From NCBI RefSeq assembly GCF_002994745.2, contig NC_037089.1, forward strand, positions 86,824,347-86,888,346: DNA of 64,000 nucleotides, read 5' to 3'. The stretch comes from Rosa chinensis (Eukaryota > Streptophyta > Magnoliopsida > Rosales > Rosaceae). This document shows positions 1 through 12,791 of this stretch, piece by piece. Both the position numbers and the translations under genes were made by a program. Position 1 is the first letter of the stretch, and the number at the start of each line of letters is the position of its first letter. Under the pieces are notes generated by a model. It did not search any database and was not told the DNA's origin. It worked only from the letters and a program-made list of their open reading frames with translations.

Positions 1-362
1 CCGTAGCTGCTGCGGCGGGAAGGATGGAACGGCGAGCCGTTCGGACTCGGCCGGGCGGAATCGGCCGTAGAAATGAGATCGGGCCGCCTAGCCCTAGATT
101 TACCGGAGGGCTCAGGCGCGTTGAGAGCGGACTCGGGGAGGAAGATTCGAATAGATAGAGAAGTAAAAGGATCGATGTGGATGTCCTTGGTGGCGACGCC
201 GTCGTCGAATAAGGGATTGGCGGCGGCGATGGTTTCTTCGGGTCGGGAGGTGACGCCGAAGGGGTCGAACTCGTCGGGTCGGGTTTGGATCCGGTTCTGG
301 AGACGGTGCTTCAAGAGGAACTTGAAGAAGACGCTGTAGAGCTTCACAGCTACGCTCGGCAT
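1..362 (-). CDS. Carboxylesterase CXE11/CXE16-like, 5' part of gene
   Basis: The first about 120 codons of a plant carboxylesterase of the alpha/beta-hydrolase fold; the rest lies off the left edge. The start is the ATG at 362, and the N-terminus reads MPSVAVKLYSVFFKFLLKHR, as I remember it for the CXE11/CXE16 group of Arabidopsis. A stretch reading PLFDDGVATKDIHIDPFTSL follows, typical of the segment before the core fold. The catalytic Ser-Asp-His and HGGG oxyanion motif should lie beyond the window, so activity cannot be judged. The frame is open throughout. A CT/TCTA-rich 5' leader (363-392) lies immediately upstream. Family members hydrolyse small carboxyl esters; the physiological substrate of this clade is not known to me. 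The family call is from recall of the N-terminus only. Confidence 0.85.
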   Translation of the reverse strand, partial: MPSVAVKLYSVFFKFLLKHRLQNRIQTRPDEFDPFGVTSRPEETIAAANPLFDDGVATKDIHIDPFTSLSIRIFLPESALNAPEPSGKSRARRPDLISTADSARPSPNGSPFHPSRRSSY

Positions 363-2192
363 TTCTCTCTCTCTATCTATCTATCTCTACAAAATCCCTC
401 CGGTGGTGAATTTGCAGAGAACGGAAATGAGGAAGAAGCGACGTCGTTTTGGTTTTGTATCAAGTGCGGATTTCGATTGAGGTTATATCACATGGGATTT
501 TAGGGTTTTTGGGGCGGGCCAAAATCTGAGATTGCTTGAATCTAAAATGGCTTCAATGGCGTGAGAGAGAGACAAAGGCGTCAGGGGATCGTGATTGCCA
601 AACACATGAAGGTGATGAAGCTATTTGCTGTCGTTTTCAAACTTGTTGTGTGTGTGTGTGTTTTTTTTTTTTCAGATTTTTTTTTTTCTGTACTCTTTCT
701 TTGTTGGCAATTATTTTTTTGACGGCGTCAAAGTCACGGAAAATGACCTTTCATACGTATCAATATATCATTGGCGTATGTACGATGTAAATGGTATTTG
801 TCATGCGGGGGTTTTAAAATTTTTAAATTTTAATACGTGATGTAAAAGTTCTTTTCATTTAATTGTGGCTTTGCTACTATTGATGGAGATGAGGATATGA
901 TTTCGCATGTGATATGTTGTGTTTTGTTGGACTGAATATTATTAATCCTCAAAGTGTCTTTCAAGATGAGATAAATGACGTGTTTATAGATTGAGCACGT
1001 GAAGTATTAAAAGAAGTAACGACGACGCATGTTGCTATCGCGCTGACAAAATTTATAGATTATTATTAAGAGAAGAGATTTTGTTAGTCAAAACAAAAAA
1101 TTTTGACATATTTAACCCTGAAAAATTAAAAAACTTTAAAAATAAATTAAATCACAAGGTAAATATGATAATTACAAAATGAATTTTTATTGAAAAAATT
1201 AAAAAGAAATTATCACAAATGGAGGTTGTTTCTCTCCCACTATTTTCTCTATGTAATAAATTTATTTTTTATTAAAAAAAATTATTACACATGCAGAGCA
1301 TGTATGAAGAAGGTCAGTATCTTCAATGGCATGAGAAAGAAAAAGAGAGAGATTAAGGGGGAGAGAGACAAAAGAGTGTAATTAGCAAACATGAAACTAT
1401 TCACTGTTCCTTGGCGATTAAATTTTTTTTATTGTTTTTACTTCTTTTTTTTCTAATTTTGTTTTTATGCTCAGATTTGAGTACTCCATTACCTAGCTGT
1501 TTCCTCCGTGAAATATTTCCTATTCACTCTAGAGAATTTCTTGTTTTATTGGTTTTTGCTGGAAAAAAGATTCTTGATTTCCCTATGCTTTTGGCCATCT
1601 TTATCAAATCCTAAATCCTAGGTATCATGGGTTTAGAGAAAGTTCGTTGAGCAATTCATTATCCTGCACAAGTAGATCCTTGGAAATAATGTTATTCTAA
1701 AGTTCGACCTGTGTTTTGCAGTTACTTCTTGGTTAATATAGTGGTGTCTATGGCGGCGGAGTTACTTTAGTCTATGACAAAGTTTGTTTTGTTGTTTTTT
1801 TTTTTCTCGGCTGTTAGCCGCCACTGTAATAAAAAAACACTTGTCTGAGTAGTTCAATTTATAAGTTTAGCGGAAAATAAAATTATTATGTGTACTAGCA
1901 CGTGAATCACAAGATTTCTTAGTTAATTTCTATGAAGGAGGAACTCCGTCGTTTTTATATTTTCTTGGTGAGGCGTTTAAATCATCTAAAGAGCACTAAA
2001 GCTCGAAAATTCAGCAAGCAACAAATTTGGGGCAAAAGATCTATATGAACCTAACTCAATTTAAGAAGCATCCAATAAGATGCTCAACTCTTCAGGTCTC
2101 TTCACAAATTACACAAGTAATAAAGATCCTTCAAATTGTCATAAATTATTTATGGAATCTTAAATACCTAGTTTGGTTGCAATAACCATAAA
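363..2192. other. Gene-free stretch: leader and promoter of the carboxylesterase, then AT-rich spacer
   Basis: No supportable gene. The left part is the 5' leader and promoter of the minus-strand carboxylesterase. TG and poly-T runs lie at 649-690. Two diverged copies of a GA-rich segment beginning CTTCAATGGC (about 552-625 and 1321-1410) sit about 770 bp apart. The remainder is AT-rich with nothing recognisable. Confidence 0.6.
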
Positions 2193-2759
2193 CTATTCAT
2201 TACAAACACCTAGTGCCTTTGCAATACGATCAACCAGCTTCTCCTTTGAATCCCAGGAGCTATTTTTCAATCGCAGCTTAACAGCTAAATGTCTAAGGTC
2301 ATCAACCTTCATTTTCATCAACAGCGGCTTTGAATAGACCTTCCCCTGTTCAATGTTAAAATCCAATCAAGTCCCAGATACGAAAACGCAAATCGATCAT
2401 CAGAAACACTGAAATCCACGAAATCTAATCACAACAAATTTCTACCAACACAGCTCAAAGGAAGGAACAAGACCACAGATCCATAGGTAATGTAGACCAA
2501 AGACAGCAGAAAAAAAAAAAGTTGGCAACCCAACATGACTTACAGCCTTCTCCTTCTCGTCATCTTCATCGTCATCACTTAAAACAATAACATCCTCCTT
2601 ATGTTTATTCTCCTTTCTTTGCTCACCCTCCTCCTGATTCATTTCCTGCAACAATAACTTTGAGTTTAAAATTTGGCTAACTACAGAGTAGAGCTGTGTC
2701 TGGATAGAGCCAAAAATGTAACAAAAGTGAAAAAGTGTGGAAAAGTGACGCAGCAATCT

Positions 2760-2817
<58 letters not shown>

Positions 2818-4533
2818 AGTGGCTGGGTGGTTCACTACTATAGTAGCATTGATATCTCTTGCTATATGCACCCAAATAGGTAGGTCTGGATGGTTTCATC
2901 CTAGATGGTTTCATGTGTCAATTATATCTGATAATAGAAGCCATGCAACAACTTAATTGAAATGTTCATTTACATGTTGATTGCCAACATCCTTTTCCTC
3001 GTTGTCATCGTCGTCGTCCTCATCATATCCAGCAACCTCCTTTTGTAACTTCTGTTCATGGAACAGAGGGACATAATTTTTCAGTGGAGTACTCTAAAAC
3101 TTCCAAAGCAACATGCCAACATATATACACTTGGGTTAGTAGGACAACTTTTTGTGCAATGCAACTCACTTTTTTCAAAAGGCTCATAGTACGACCGAGC
3201 ACTGGCACTAACATGACCGCTGTAGCTGCACTCACCTACAAGACATTATTGAATTCAGGAATAATACAAATAAACCAATACATTATGTCCATACTTGGAG
3301 GGAAAAGAATCTATGTAGAATATTTGTGAGTAAGTTAGGGCTTCGAATTTTACAATAAAATCTTTTAGGGTAACTTACTGAATCAAGGTCAGCTGGAAGT
3401 CGAACACCCACAACCTGATCGTCAGGGAGCTGTAGAAGATTAGTGTGATCTTCCAACTTTGGGATTATTAGTGTCCAAGGGGGGATATTAATTTCATCAG
3501 CCTTAGAACTTGGGCGTGACTCTTCATCACCACCACCACATCTGCTTTCCTGCAAGACATTTTTCATACCATCAATACATGCACGTTCTTCATCCAAATT
3601 AAAGCATACTTCCACTCATACATTCACATCTTGACGAAATTCACTTTCCCTGACTTCATTCACAACTTGTTCGTTTCTACCTTTCCATTCCTCATCTACT
3701 GAATTCAAGTTTTCTTATTGTTTTTACCTTTTCTCTTTCTACCCTCAAGCAACAGTTACCTTTACCCTATGATCATGATTCATGCCAGATATGTATCTGA
3801 AGCGTCTTGTCTTGCTGTTTTTAACACACTTACGTTACTAGAAGCATACAACCTAAGCATATTAGAGATAATTGAGGATCCACAAACTAACCATGTGAAC
3901 AGAATTTCCAACCGTTTTTTTTTCTCTCCTTAAAACCCAATTAAGTCCCAGATAAAACAACCACAACAAGCAAATCATAGTGTTTCTGGAAATCCACAAA
4001 ATTTAATAACAACAAATTTCTACCAACACTAGCTAGCTTGTTCACAATTTATATCAGGAAAATCAACCAGGACAGTTCAAGGAAGAAAGACATTTTCTTT
4101 AACCAACACATATTTTCAATTAATTCTTATAAAAATGTGTTTTTTTCTAACTAAATAATACCCTTACAAAACTAAATAAAAATTTCAAATTTTGCAAGGA
4201 AGCAATAAAAGCAGTGAAAAAGGCATAAGCAACCTCCGCCGCAGCCGCTGCAGGAACACCGTCCGCCGCCGCCTCCGGAGCACCAATACCCATAAGAACA
4301 TGTGCCGCCTTCAATTCATCCATCATATCCGCCTGAAAACGAGGACAATTCAAGGAAGAAAATCTTTGAACACAGTAAAAAAAATTTAGATGCAAAACTA
4401 GTTTCCAAGAGTTCAATTTTGGCAGCATTAAGTAGATATTCAAATTATGCAAGGAAGCATTAAAAGCAGTGAAGAAGGCTAAACTCACCTGGTAAGTAAT
4501 CTTCGGGATTTCAGAGACTTCGGTCTTCACCAT
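2193..4533 (-). CDS. Unrecognised acidic protein with SIM-like motif and C-terminal SAP-like domain
   Basis: A clean seven-exon model of 237 aa: 4533-4489, 4332-4234, 3549-3379, 3235-3170, 3051-2974, 2645-2544, 2345-2193. All introns are GT-AG and all junctions fall between codons. Residues 16-48 are an Ala-rich helix-like stretch. Residues 49-105 are a Pro/acidic linker ending in VVGVRLPADLDS. Residues 128-153 hold a run of Asp. Exon 6 (154-187) contains EDVIVLSDDDEDD, a hydrophobic core followed by acids as in SUMO-interacting motifs. The last exon (188-237) resembles a SAP helix-extended-helix DNA-binding fold, with LRHLAVKLRLKN then KEKLVDRIAKAL. I do not recognise the family. A nuclear, SUMO-linked chromatin role is an inference from the motifs. 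The start is the first ATG of an uninterrupted N-terminus. Confidence 0.75.
2763..2815. repeat. (AT)n microsatellite in intron 5 of the SAP-like gene
   Basis: About 26 uninterrupted AT dinucleotides lying in the intron between exons 5 and 6 of the gene above. Length-polymorphic in all likelihood; no coding effect is expected. Confidence 0.95.
3935..4032. repeat. Intronic segment duplicated within the SAP-like gene
   Basis: The stretch containing AAGTCCCAGATA and AACAAATTTCTACCAACAC is matched by 2355-2447 in intron 6, in the same orientation. A second pair covers the starts of introns 1 and 2 (about 4440-4487 and 4187-4233, both with AAAAGCAGTGAA). A third pair is TGTAGACCAAAGACAGCAG at 2491-2509 and again near 4571 in the 5' leader. 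Short intron blocks have therefore been copied within this gene. Confidence 0.75.
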
Positions 4534-5612
4534 CCTCGGAATTGCAGAAACAAATCTGGTGAAAGAAGATACAGATGTAGACCAAAGACAGCAGAAAAAA
4601 GTTGAACAATGATTCTAAGCAAGATGAAGAACAAAGAAGACGCTAGCATACCTTGAAATGGAGTTTGATTGGTGTGGGAAGGATGAGTATTTAGAGTAGG
4701 GGAGAGTGTTGTAGAGCGAGTTTGTGTTGCAGGGACCAGTTGGGAGAAGTTGGATGTATTCAACTTTTGGGTATGATGACATCAAGTCCTATTGATTCCA
4801 AGCAATGAAGATGGTATGCAAATATAGAAAGGGCCTGCAACTGTAAAAGCCTGCACCCTCTAGCTCTGTTTCTATCACATGGTGAACAGGTGAAGTACGT
4901 AGATGCTGGTTTGACCGGCTCCACGGATGGTTTGACCGGCTCCACGGAGCTAATATGCTCTGTAACTCTCTTCTCTCTATCACGTGGTGAAGTACGTAGA
5001 AACTACTTTGACCGGCTCCATGGAGCTATGGAGAATGGCTCGGCTTCTTGGCCGAGAAGAGGTAGAGAGTTTATAACCAACACAATTCTCAAGGGGAATT
5101 ATTGTTTTTACTTTTTATTTTTTACTTCACTTATATAGTTGTTATTTTTTACTTCACTTATATAGTTGTTATACACATGTTCGTGTTTTGGTCGACCGAA
5201 ACATGAATCAGAATGACCCAAATTCGTTAATTTTGAATGATTGATTAAATTGGAGAGTACGAGATGCCTCTGAGACCCCTCAAGTTCTAGAATTCGAAGG
5301 AGGTTCTCAGAATTCAAAACTACGAAGTCACTTTCTCTGTCCCCCAGGTTCCAAAAGAAAGCGCGAGCACATATAATTAACTGGAAGTGTAGTTTATTAG
5401 AAAAGTAGAATGCTTTGTAGGAGGAGTTTGTGTTGTAGCCTTTTTCATAATCCAATATTCGCAATCCATACAAGGAAATATACTAGTGCAACAGCTCACA
5501 ATTCAGTTCACTTCCTTCTCAGGCTAACAGACAGGCCAGCTCCGGTCAGTCAGTGTTGTCACGGCGATCAAATTGTAGAAAAAGGGAGAGCCTCGGCAAG
5601 TATGCATTCCTA
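4534..5612. other. Intergenic region with short tandem duplications
   Basis: Leader and promoter of the SAP-like gene, then the 3' flank of the WDR3-like locus. A 21-bp unit containing TTTGACCGGCTCCACGGA is present twice in tandem at 4907-4948, with a third diverged copy at about 5007-5027. A 27-bp unit containing TTACTTCACTTATATAGTTG is perfectly duplicated at 5117-5143 and 5144-5170. No gene is supportable. Confidence 0.8.
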
Positions 5613-8600
5613 TCACATCATGAGTCTGATTTTTTTTCTTTCACGCTCTTCTTTTGCATCTAGAGGAAACTTGAGTTTGACATTTGATCTCGAATCCAAC
5701 ATTTGCTGAAACATTAAACGGAATAAATAAACTAAGTTCCAAAAAGACAATGAATTCGCACCTTAATGTGACTGATCCCGGCGATGTTGTAACCAATAAT
5801 ATCTTTTCTTTCCTGGAAATATCCAAACCTCATCATGTCAACAGAAATTCCAAGTTTCTTTATGTTTTACATAGAAACTACATGCATTCGAAGGAGAATC
5901 ATCTTGAAAGGAACTATTAAACTTCTGATTTTGTGTCCTAAAATGAATGCTGAATGGTACCGTTACCTTTAATCCGGGATAAAGAGTCTCTTTCAGAGAA
6001 TTTAATATAGGTTTAATTGCTGGCGTAGAAACCAACTGGTGGAAATGCATCTGGAATAGGAATGTAACCACCCTGCTCGCAAGTTCAACCTGAATTTTTT
6101 TTTTTTCTTCTCATAGGAAAAAAGGAAATATCGATAAACTGCAGCAGTTGTAAACCTTAAATACTAAACTGGAAAGTTCCATTCCTTCAAAAAAGGGGCA
6201 ATTTATAAATGAGTGATTTTTTTCTAAGAACCATGATGCAATCAAAGCATGCTGTATTACAACTTTACAAGGACAAGAGGGTATAAGAGGCATAAGCCAC
6301 TACAGAAAACTGTGCGAAAGAATAGATAGAGTTTATAAACCACCGCAGACCAAAGTCCATTGAAAAAAATGAACAGACGCCAACCTGGTCAGGATATGAA
6401 GCAAGGTCCTCCAAGTAAGGCAAAAGCCTCAAAGCATCTGTGAACGGTAAGCACTGCAATTCCGATGTTAGTAATCTTAAATTACAATGAAGATATATAT
6501 TGACCATGCATAACGTACCTTATAAATAAAAATAAATAGTAAATCCCAAAAATAAAAGTTCAACCGGCTTAAGGCAATAAGGTGCAGTAGATATTTCTAT
6601 TCAGTAGTTCCTTCGAAGCAGATAATTACACCAGCTTTGATTCAGTTAGTTCCTAAACCCTAAATATACGTATAAAAGTAAGCTAGTCTAGCTCCTTATG
6701 GCATGGCATTGCACCAACAAATAAAGTGTGAAAGTTAAGACAAGAAAAAGATGCAATTTTAACAAAGATTTGAGAAGGACAACACAAATATTGTACTGAT
6801 TCCACACAACTAGACCAACCCCAACCCTGCATTCGAACAATCATTTATGAGGCAAACAAAAAAAGAGCTCTAAAACTTTTTAGCATCCCATTTTGGGAAT
6901 CGGGAAAAACATAAGCATACCAGTAGCACCAACTCCAGATCACTCTTAATCTTTGAAAGTGCATACAGAACATGATCAGATCTGGACTTTTTTTCCCTGA
7001 AATGACATGGTGAAACAATTCAATTGAGATACAACTAAGACTATATTTACAGAATTAGAGCTATATTTAGTAGTAAGTTTCCGTTTGATTGGTGGTTAGT
7101 GAAGTCAAGAACCAAAAGGTCATGAGAGGCGGTAAAATGGTTCACCAATTTCCAAAAGCAAAATTCATTGTCTTTAATATTCAGAGAAAAACAGGTTCCA
7201 ATACTTAAGATTTGGAGCCCTCATCTTCCGGTGTTTCTTTTTTCCTTATTTCCAAGCACAATCACCATCTGGCATAGTGCTTTCCAGATAAATTTGTGAT
7301 TTTGTAATTCAAAATCAGTACAAGTTACAATTCAAAAATCATAACAGAGGAAAGTTGAAACATTCAATATATTGAGTTTGATTAAATAACGCATGGTGCA
7401 TATAAATGAAGAAACAAGCATTGCCAAATGTGGTCTTTAGTTTCTGATGATCCACTCATCATACATGTTGTAATACATTACATTCATAATGAACATGCAT
7501 CTGTCATTCAGGAATTTTATTATTCTTGAAGCTTAAAATTCAGGCGCTTTTGTAACTTGGAGGAGGCAATCAGATTATCATATTTGAATTACATTCGAAG
7601 AGTGTGTCTGCTGAGATGTCTCCCCTTTCAACATATTCTTTACTTCTCAAAAGAAAATTTTTAAATTAATATATGCTGAGACGTATGGTGCACATATAAT
7701 GTTATCTCACTTTCAAGAATCATTGATCAAGTGAGAACCTAATCTTTGACCATAAAGAAAAAGTTCAAATGTAATCACTTTCAGAAACAAATTTACCTCA
7801 TATTTGGCAGCTACATCTAGTGCATTAATAAGTTCATCTGTCAGATCAATTGTTTTTTCCTTTCCCAATAAGGCCACAGCTCCCTTCTCAGGAATTTCTT
7901 CTTCCGCTGCATGCTTGAGCTCAGACTCATAACATTCTAACAACCTTTTCTGATTCTCTTCCTGAAATTTCAAACTAAGCTTGTTAATAGGGCAAGAACA
8001 TGTCTTTTTAAGAAGTACATATTCAACCTAAAGCATCAGTACCAGTGCCACCAGAAAGACAGAAACCAAATTTTAGTTATTAGTACAAATTTCAGGTGGA
8101 AAAAAGGCGTTCTTCCTTAAGAAGAAGCAAGTAACTCCAAAAAAATGGCTTGTCAGTACGATCCCAGCAACATATGGATCGATCAACAGATCCCGTAACA
8201 AAAAAATCACCAAGGTTGCTAATAGCGAGGCAACAAACACCCTCATGGTGTCCCTCAATAGTTAAAAGTAACTCAAATTTATCAGCATCCCAGTAGTTCA
8301 CTTGCTTATCTTTACCAACACTAACCACGTAATGGGTATTTGACACAAATTTAACTTGCTTAACACTGCTCCTATGAAAGAACATTGATTTGTGGCAGTC
8401 GCCAAAATCTAAACCCCAAATCTTTAAATTTTTGTCTTGAGATCCAGTCACTATCAGATCTCCATCAGATGATGCATCCATACATAGCACAGGCAGCTTA
8501 TGACCAAATAAGGTAAGGAAAGGATTGAGCTTGTCCATATAGTATACCTAAAAATAGAATGCCCAAGTTAAGAACAGACGCTTAGTAATGCAGATATTAT

Positions 8601-11420
8601 TAGTTGAAATTACAAACGCAGGATGAAAACAGTAATATTATGGAAAGAAGCAACATAGAAAAATAAAATAAAAAATTCGGATACAGAATCTGTATCCGAG
8701 CCTTATAATACTTCATCCAAGCTCATATTAGGCATTTCACTATATAACACTCTAGCTCTACATGAATAATCAAGGTAGTAAATTTCGTGATGCATGTTTA
8801 TAGATATAACTATGTGTTGAAAAATAATTTCAGATGAATAAAGGAGGAACTAAAAAATGATGCCTACTCAAATTTACCACGTTTTCCAGAGTCGAAAGCC
8901 TAAATATGTCTGGGTTTATAACATGGTAGTTAAATGAAACAATGCAATGGATGATTATGTCAATTTGACCTTTACTCTGGAGTCCAAGGCAACCAAAATA
9001 TATCTGGCATCGGGGCTAACAGCAACCACACGAACGTCAGTATCTATTTTCATGGTTCTTACATTTGTCACCATTAGGTGCTTAGAATCCTGTTACAAAC
9101 AGAGTGCATGCAGTCAAGCTTAACCAGATTAATATGGAGATGACGAACTGATACACATCTGAGAAGAGAGAAAAAAAAATGGAAGGCAACATCAAGAATG
9201 GCATTTTATCACAGAAGAAACGTATCATAAATAAGTAATTCACCCAAAGATGTCTTTATAAAAAAGAAAGATAAACATTCTTCTAATTACCTTAGCACGT
9301 GCACAGATATGTATGTAAGTAACTATCTAAGCACACATACCTATAAATGTATCTATATAGAGGCTCTGAGATCAAAACTAGGGATGTATATATTCTCCTG
9401 ATTGTTGAAATGACTATGATCAATATGTATTAAAAGTGGTTGGTTCCAATTTGCATATCATCAATGCTTTTATGAACTTCAGAAAACAGGACACAAAGGC
9501 TGATCTACTTTTAAAATATGAACTAAGACAGCACCAGAGTTAAGTCCTATAGTTAATACAGGAGAAGTTAAACTATAACTATAGGATTAGAACTTCAAAT
9601 AGGAAAAGTTAGAGAATACATACTTGGGGAGACTTTTGTTTGACTTCATATTCCCAGAACTTAACATAACCATCCAAACTTCCTGTGACAAAACCATTTT
9701 CATTGGGAAGTCTTACAATAGATTGAACAGAACCACCATGAGCTTCCACTACTTCAGTGACAGTGGCATTCCCGGTGTCAATAATCTCCATATTTCCACC
9801 CTTAGATCCAACAAGTGCATATTTGTTATTGTGAAGGATAAAACCACTCACTAGATTTGGAATGTCAATAGTATGAAGGCAGTTACCGGTACTAGGATTC
9901 CAAAGCTTGACTTCAGTATCACTAGTTGACATCACAAAGCTGTTGTCTGAGCTCAGTGTCAAACTTCTAATAGAAGATCGGTGACCCTGGAGCTCTATAG
10001 TATGTGTTTTTTTTGTCACTGCACCTTCAACAGAATAAAACTCCAACAAATTATTGTTCAGCGACAGAGCTAATGTAGCGGATTTGGAGAGAAAGAGATG
10101 GAACATATCTTTTTGGCAGCTCGAATAGTTTGGAGATGTTCAAAGACATCAGAGACAGTAACCACATGATTATTTCCTTCTTCTCCAGCTTCATGATTTG
10201 TGTCTCCATCTTCCATCACCTCAGGCTCCCCTTTTGCATTTTTCTTCTCTTTCTTCCGGCGAAGCCTGCGCTTTGCTTTACGCTTTGATTCAGCCTCATT
10301 CAACACATTGGATATTTCTACTGTCTTTCCTGCCTCTTGACAAGCCAGCAAGTTTCCAGACTTGTTGAACCTTACAGTTGCAACTCTATACTTGCTTTGC
10401 CGCTTATTATATTCACCAAACAGCTTCAAAACTTCCCATTTGTTATCTTCAAAGCTCACAATCTCAGTTCCATTCCCATTAGAAATGGATTGGCCACCTT
10501 CCAAGTTATGCTTAATTGTGTAAAATCTTAGTTCTCGGTCTGCAGACCCTGAGACTAAATACTTTTCATCTGGATCCCTATCTATGGACCAAATTTCACT
10601 ATGATCTGCATGCAATACGGGGTTTGATTCAAGTTTCCAAGATCCCACACTTTCAACAATTTAACTTTTGAGGAACTAACGAGTTTGCTACTAGAATCCA
10701 AGAAAACAAGATCAGTGACCTACGATACATGAAATATACACAAATAAGTCATAAAACCACAGCCTGAAATTGGATTATCAAGAGTTATAAGAAAACATGC
10801 ATATAAGTTTCATTTGAAGAACTAGAATAAAACCTGATCGGCGTGCCTGCGGAGACGATATCTGCCCTCGCCCATCTCCACATCCCATAATACAATGTCC
10901 TTGTCTTGGCCTCCAGATGCAACCATATCCCCACGCTCATTGTACCGTAAGGCAGTAACAGCCCCATTATGCCAATTGAAAATGTTGTCGCAGGTTTCAG
11001 TGTCAGAATCCCAAATTCTTATACTACCATCTCCATACCCACAGGCTATCTGCATTTATCAATCAAAACTAGTGACATATACATTGCCTCAAATTGCATA
11101 AAACTGAATATAAGAAATACATTCGCAAGGTAGCATCATAATGCTCACAACTACAGAACTTTTGGAGTTAGTGAGTGAGTGAAGAAGGCTCAAAAGGGTA
11201 AGTTAGGTGAGGCCGCAATGCAGGTGACCAAAGTAGGATGTTCCAGAGAAGGAGTTAGGGTTTTGGAGCAAATGCCTTGACGCGCGTGCCACACGTGCAG
11301 CGTTTCCAGGGCCATAGCAACAAGGTGCTTGCCGGAGCCGTCGTACGTGATGTTTGAACCGCCGAACACTATGACGCCGAAGGCGGCCCCCTGCTCGTAT
11401 CTGAGGTACGACTTCACCAT
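5613..11420 (-). pseudogene. WDR3/UTP12-like small-subunit processome WD40 gene, probably inactivated
   Basis: Exons read as a near-complete plant homologue of WDR3 (yeast Utp12/Dip2), the tandem-WD40 UTP-B subunit of the nucleolar 90S pre-ribosome. Exons: 11420-about 11210, 11049-10834, 10719-9624, 9089-8970, 8547-8135, 7961-7797, 6996-6921, 6453-6385, 6089-5967, 5812-5762, 5705-5613. WD40 repeats end in IRIWD, LWDV, KLWNP, KIWGLD, NYWDAD; the C-terminal Utp12 helical part is present. Defects: no GT donor where exon 1 should end; the frame of exon 3 shifts near 10620-10640, inside a WD repeat; it meets a stop and shifts again near 10088-10095; the donor after 8135 reads AG|TT instead of AG|GT, with a one-base frame slip before it; and one exon between 7797 and 6996 was not found. 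The neighbouring genes are flawless, so poor sequence is an unlikely explanation. A transcribed but truncated gene remains possible. Confidence 0.72.
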
Positions 11421-11450
11421 GGTAGGCTTATTTTTGCTTTGTGTAAGAAC

Positions 11451-11498
11451 TAGGGTTTAAGCACAAACAAAACTTGATGGTCACGGCTAGGGTTTTAC
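11451..11498 (-). promoter_or_regulatory. Two telo-box motifs upstream of the WDR3-like gene
   Basis: On the minus strand AAACCCTAG occurs twice within 80 bp upstream of the start codon (plus-strand CTAGGGTTT at 11450-11458 and 11487-11495). Telo-boxes (AAACCCTA) are known near the start sites of plant ribosome-biogenesis and S-phase genes, which fits the processome assignment. Confidence 0.55.
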
Positions 11499-12791
11499 GT
11501 CTGGCCAGCTGAGCTCTTACATGTATATGTGTAAAAATATAATGAAATTGTAATTTCACCGTGACGTACTTGGGACGTCTTGGAAAGGCCCATATAAGGA
11601 TGCAGGGCAGGAAGTTCTTAAACTGGCAGGTCCTGGTTTCTTTGGTTGTTAAAGCGAAGAGGACTGACAGAATAACTAGGGTAAAGAAGGCAGTGGGAAC
11701 CAATGATTTCTACTCCTCTGCATCTAATTTTAGCGGTAGGTTTTCATTCTCTTTGGATTAGTAATTTTTTTTTGTTTTGTTTTTTTATTGTTGCTAGAAT
11801 GGCGGTTCTTGAACAAGGATGATTGTTTCAGTGATGTTATAATTTCTCCCTATCTGTCGAACAAAAAAATTTTTAAAAAAGTGAATGGTCTAAAACTCTA
11901 AATTCAAAATCAGGGATAAACATGCACAAATCTATATTTAAAGTTTAAAATTTCGAGGCCATAGGCACAAGGCCTGCCTCACATTCTGTTAGGATAGTTA
12001 GATTGTTATATTGTGACTACTCAGTATTCAAAGCCAAGTATATTCAGCATTCAACAACAGGTAGACCATTTGTAAATGATGGGGATACGAATTATTGCTT
12101 AGAGTATGTGTGCAAATGCAAACAAGTTGGCCAACCCATCTCACAGCTCATCCATAATAGATGCGTCTTCCACGCTAAGCATAAACTTGTTGAGGAAACT
12201 CAAACACACTGCCAGGAGCTAGCAAATGTGATGAATAAATGAATGACCGAAACATCAAAGTCGGCTTGACGACTCGAAACTATACAAGGTATATGAAAGG
12301 ATCCATTCACAAAAGCAGAAGCAACATAGTTTGATGATACATACATGATACAATACATGTAACTAAAGATCGATGATGATAGGAATGATATCTCTATTAA
12401 ACCAAATCCAAAAGTAGGTCAATTTCAAGCCCTTTTGTTAACTTAAAAACCCTGATGACAAAAGGAGTAACTTACTAGCCAATTCTCCAATTTGACCATG
12501 ATGTCTGTGGCAGCAGCACACCCTTTTGTTCTTCTTCTACACCCAATCAAATATATACAGCCCACACCCCACATGGTAAACCAAAAGGGGGCTAATTGTA
12601 TTCCAGATTGAGCCATTCATGCTCTGTGACTTGATCACCTGACATTCCCAATTTTGGAAGTTAAGGCACCGGAGGAACCAACAACAAGAAGATCGATATC
12701 TCAGAACTTATATAGCAATGTCAGTCTATGGTCTGCGTAATAATTTGAATATGAAAACCACTGTGATCACATTATGAGGTTTTCTAACTTG
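11499..12791. other. Gene-free stretch between the WDR3-like promoter and the PP2A B' 3' end
   Basis: Short open frames here have no recognisable content. The right part (about 12300-12791) is probably the 3' untranslated region of the PP2A subunit gene. Nothing else seen. Confidence 0.6.

Noticed and set aside
2681..2956. Open frames rich in Tyr-Ile on both strands
   Set aside because: Translations of the AT microsatellite in an intron.
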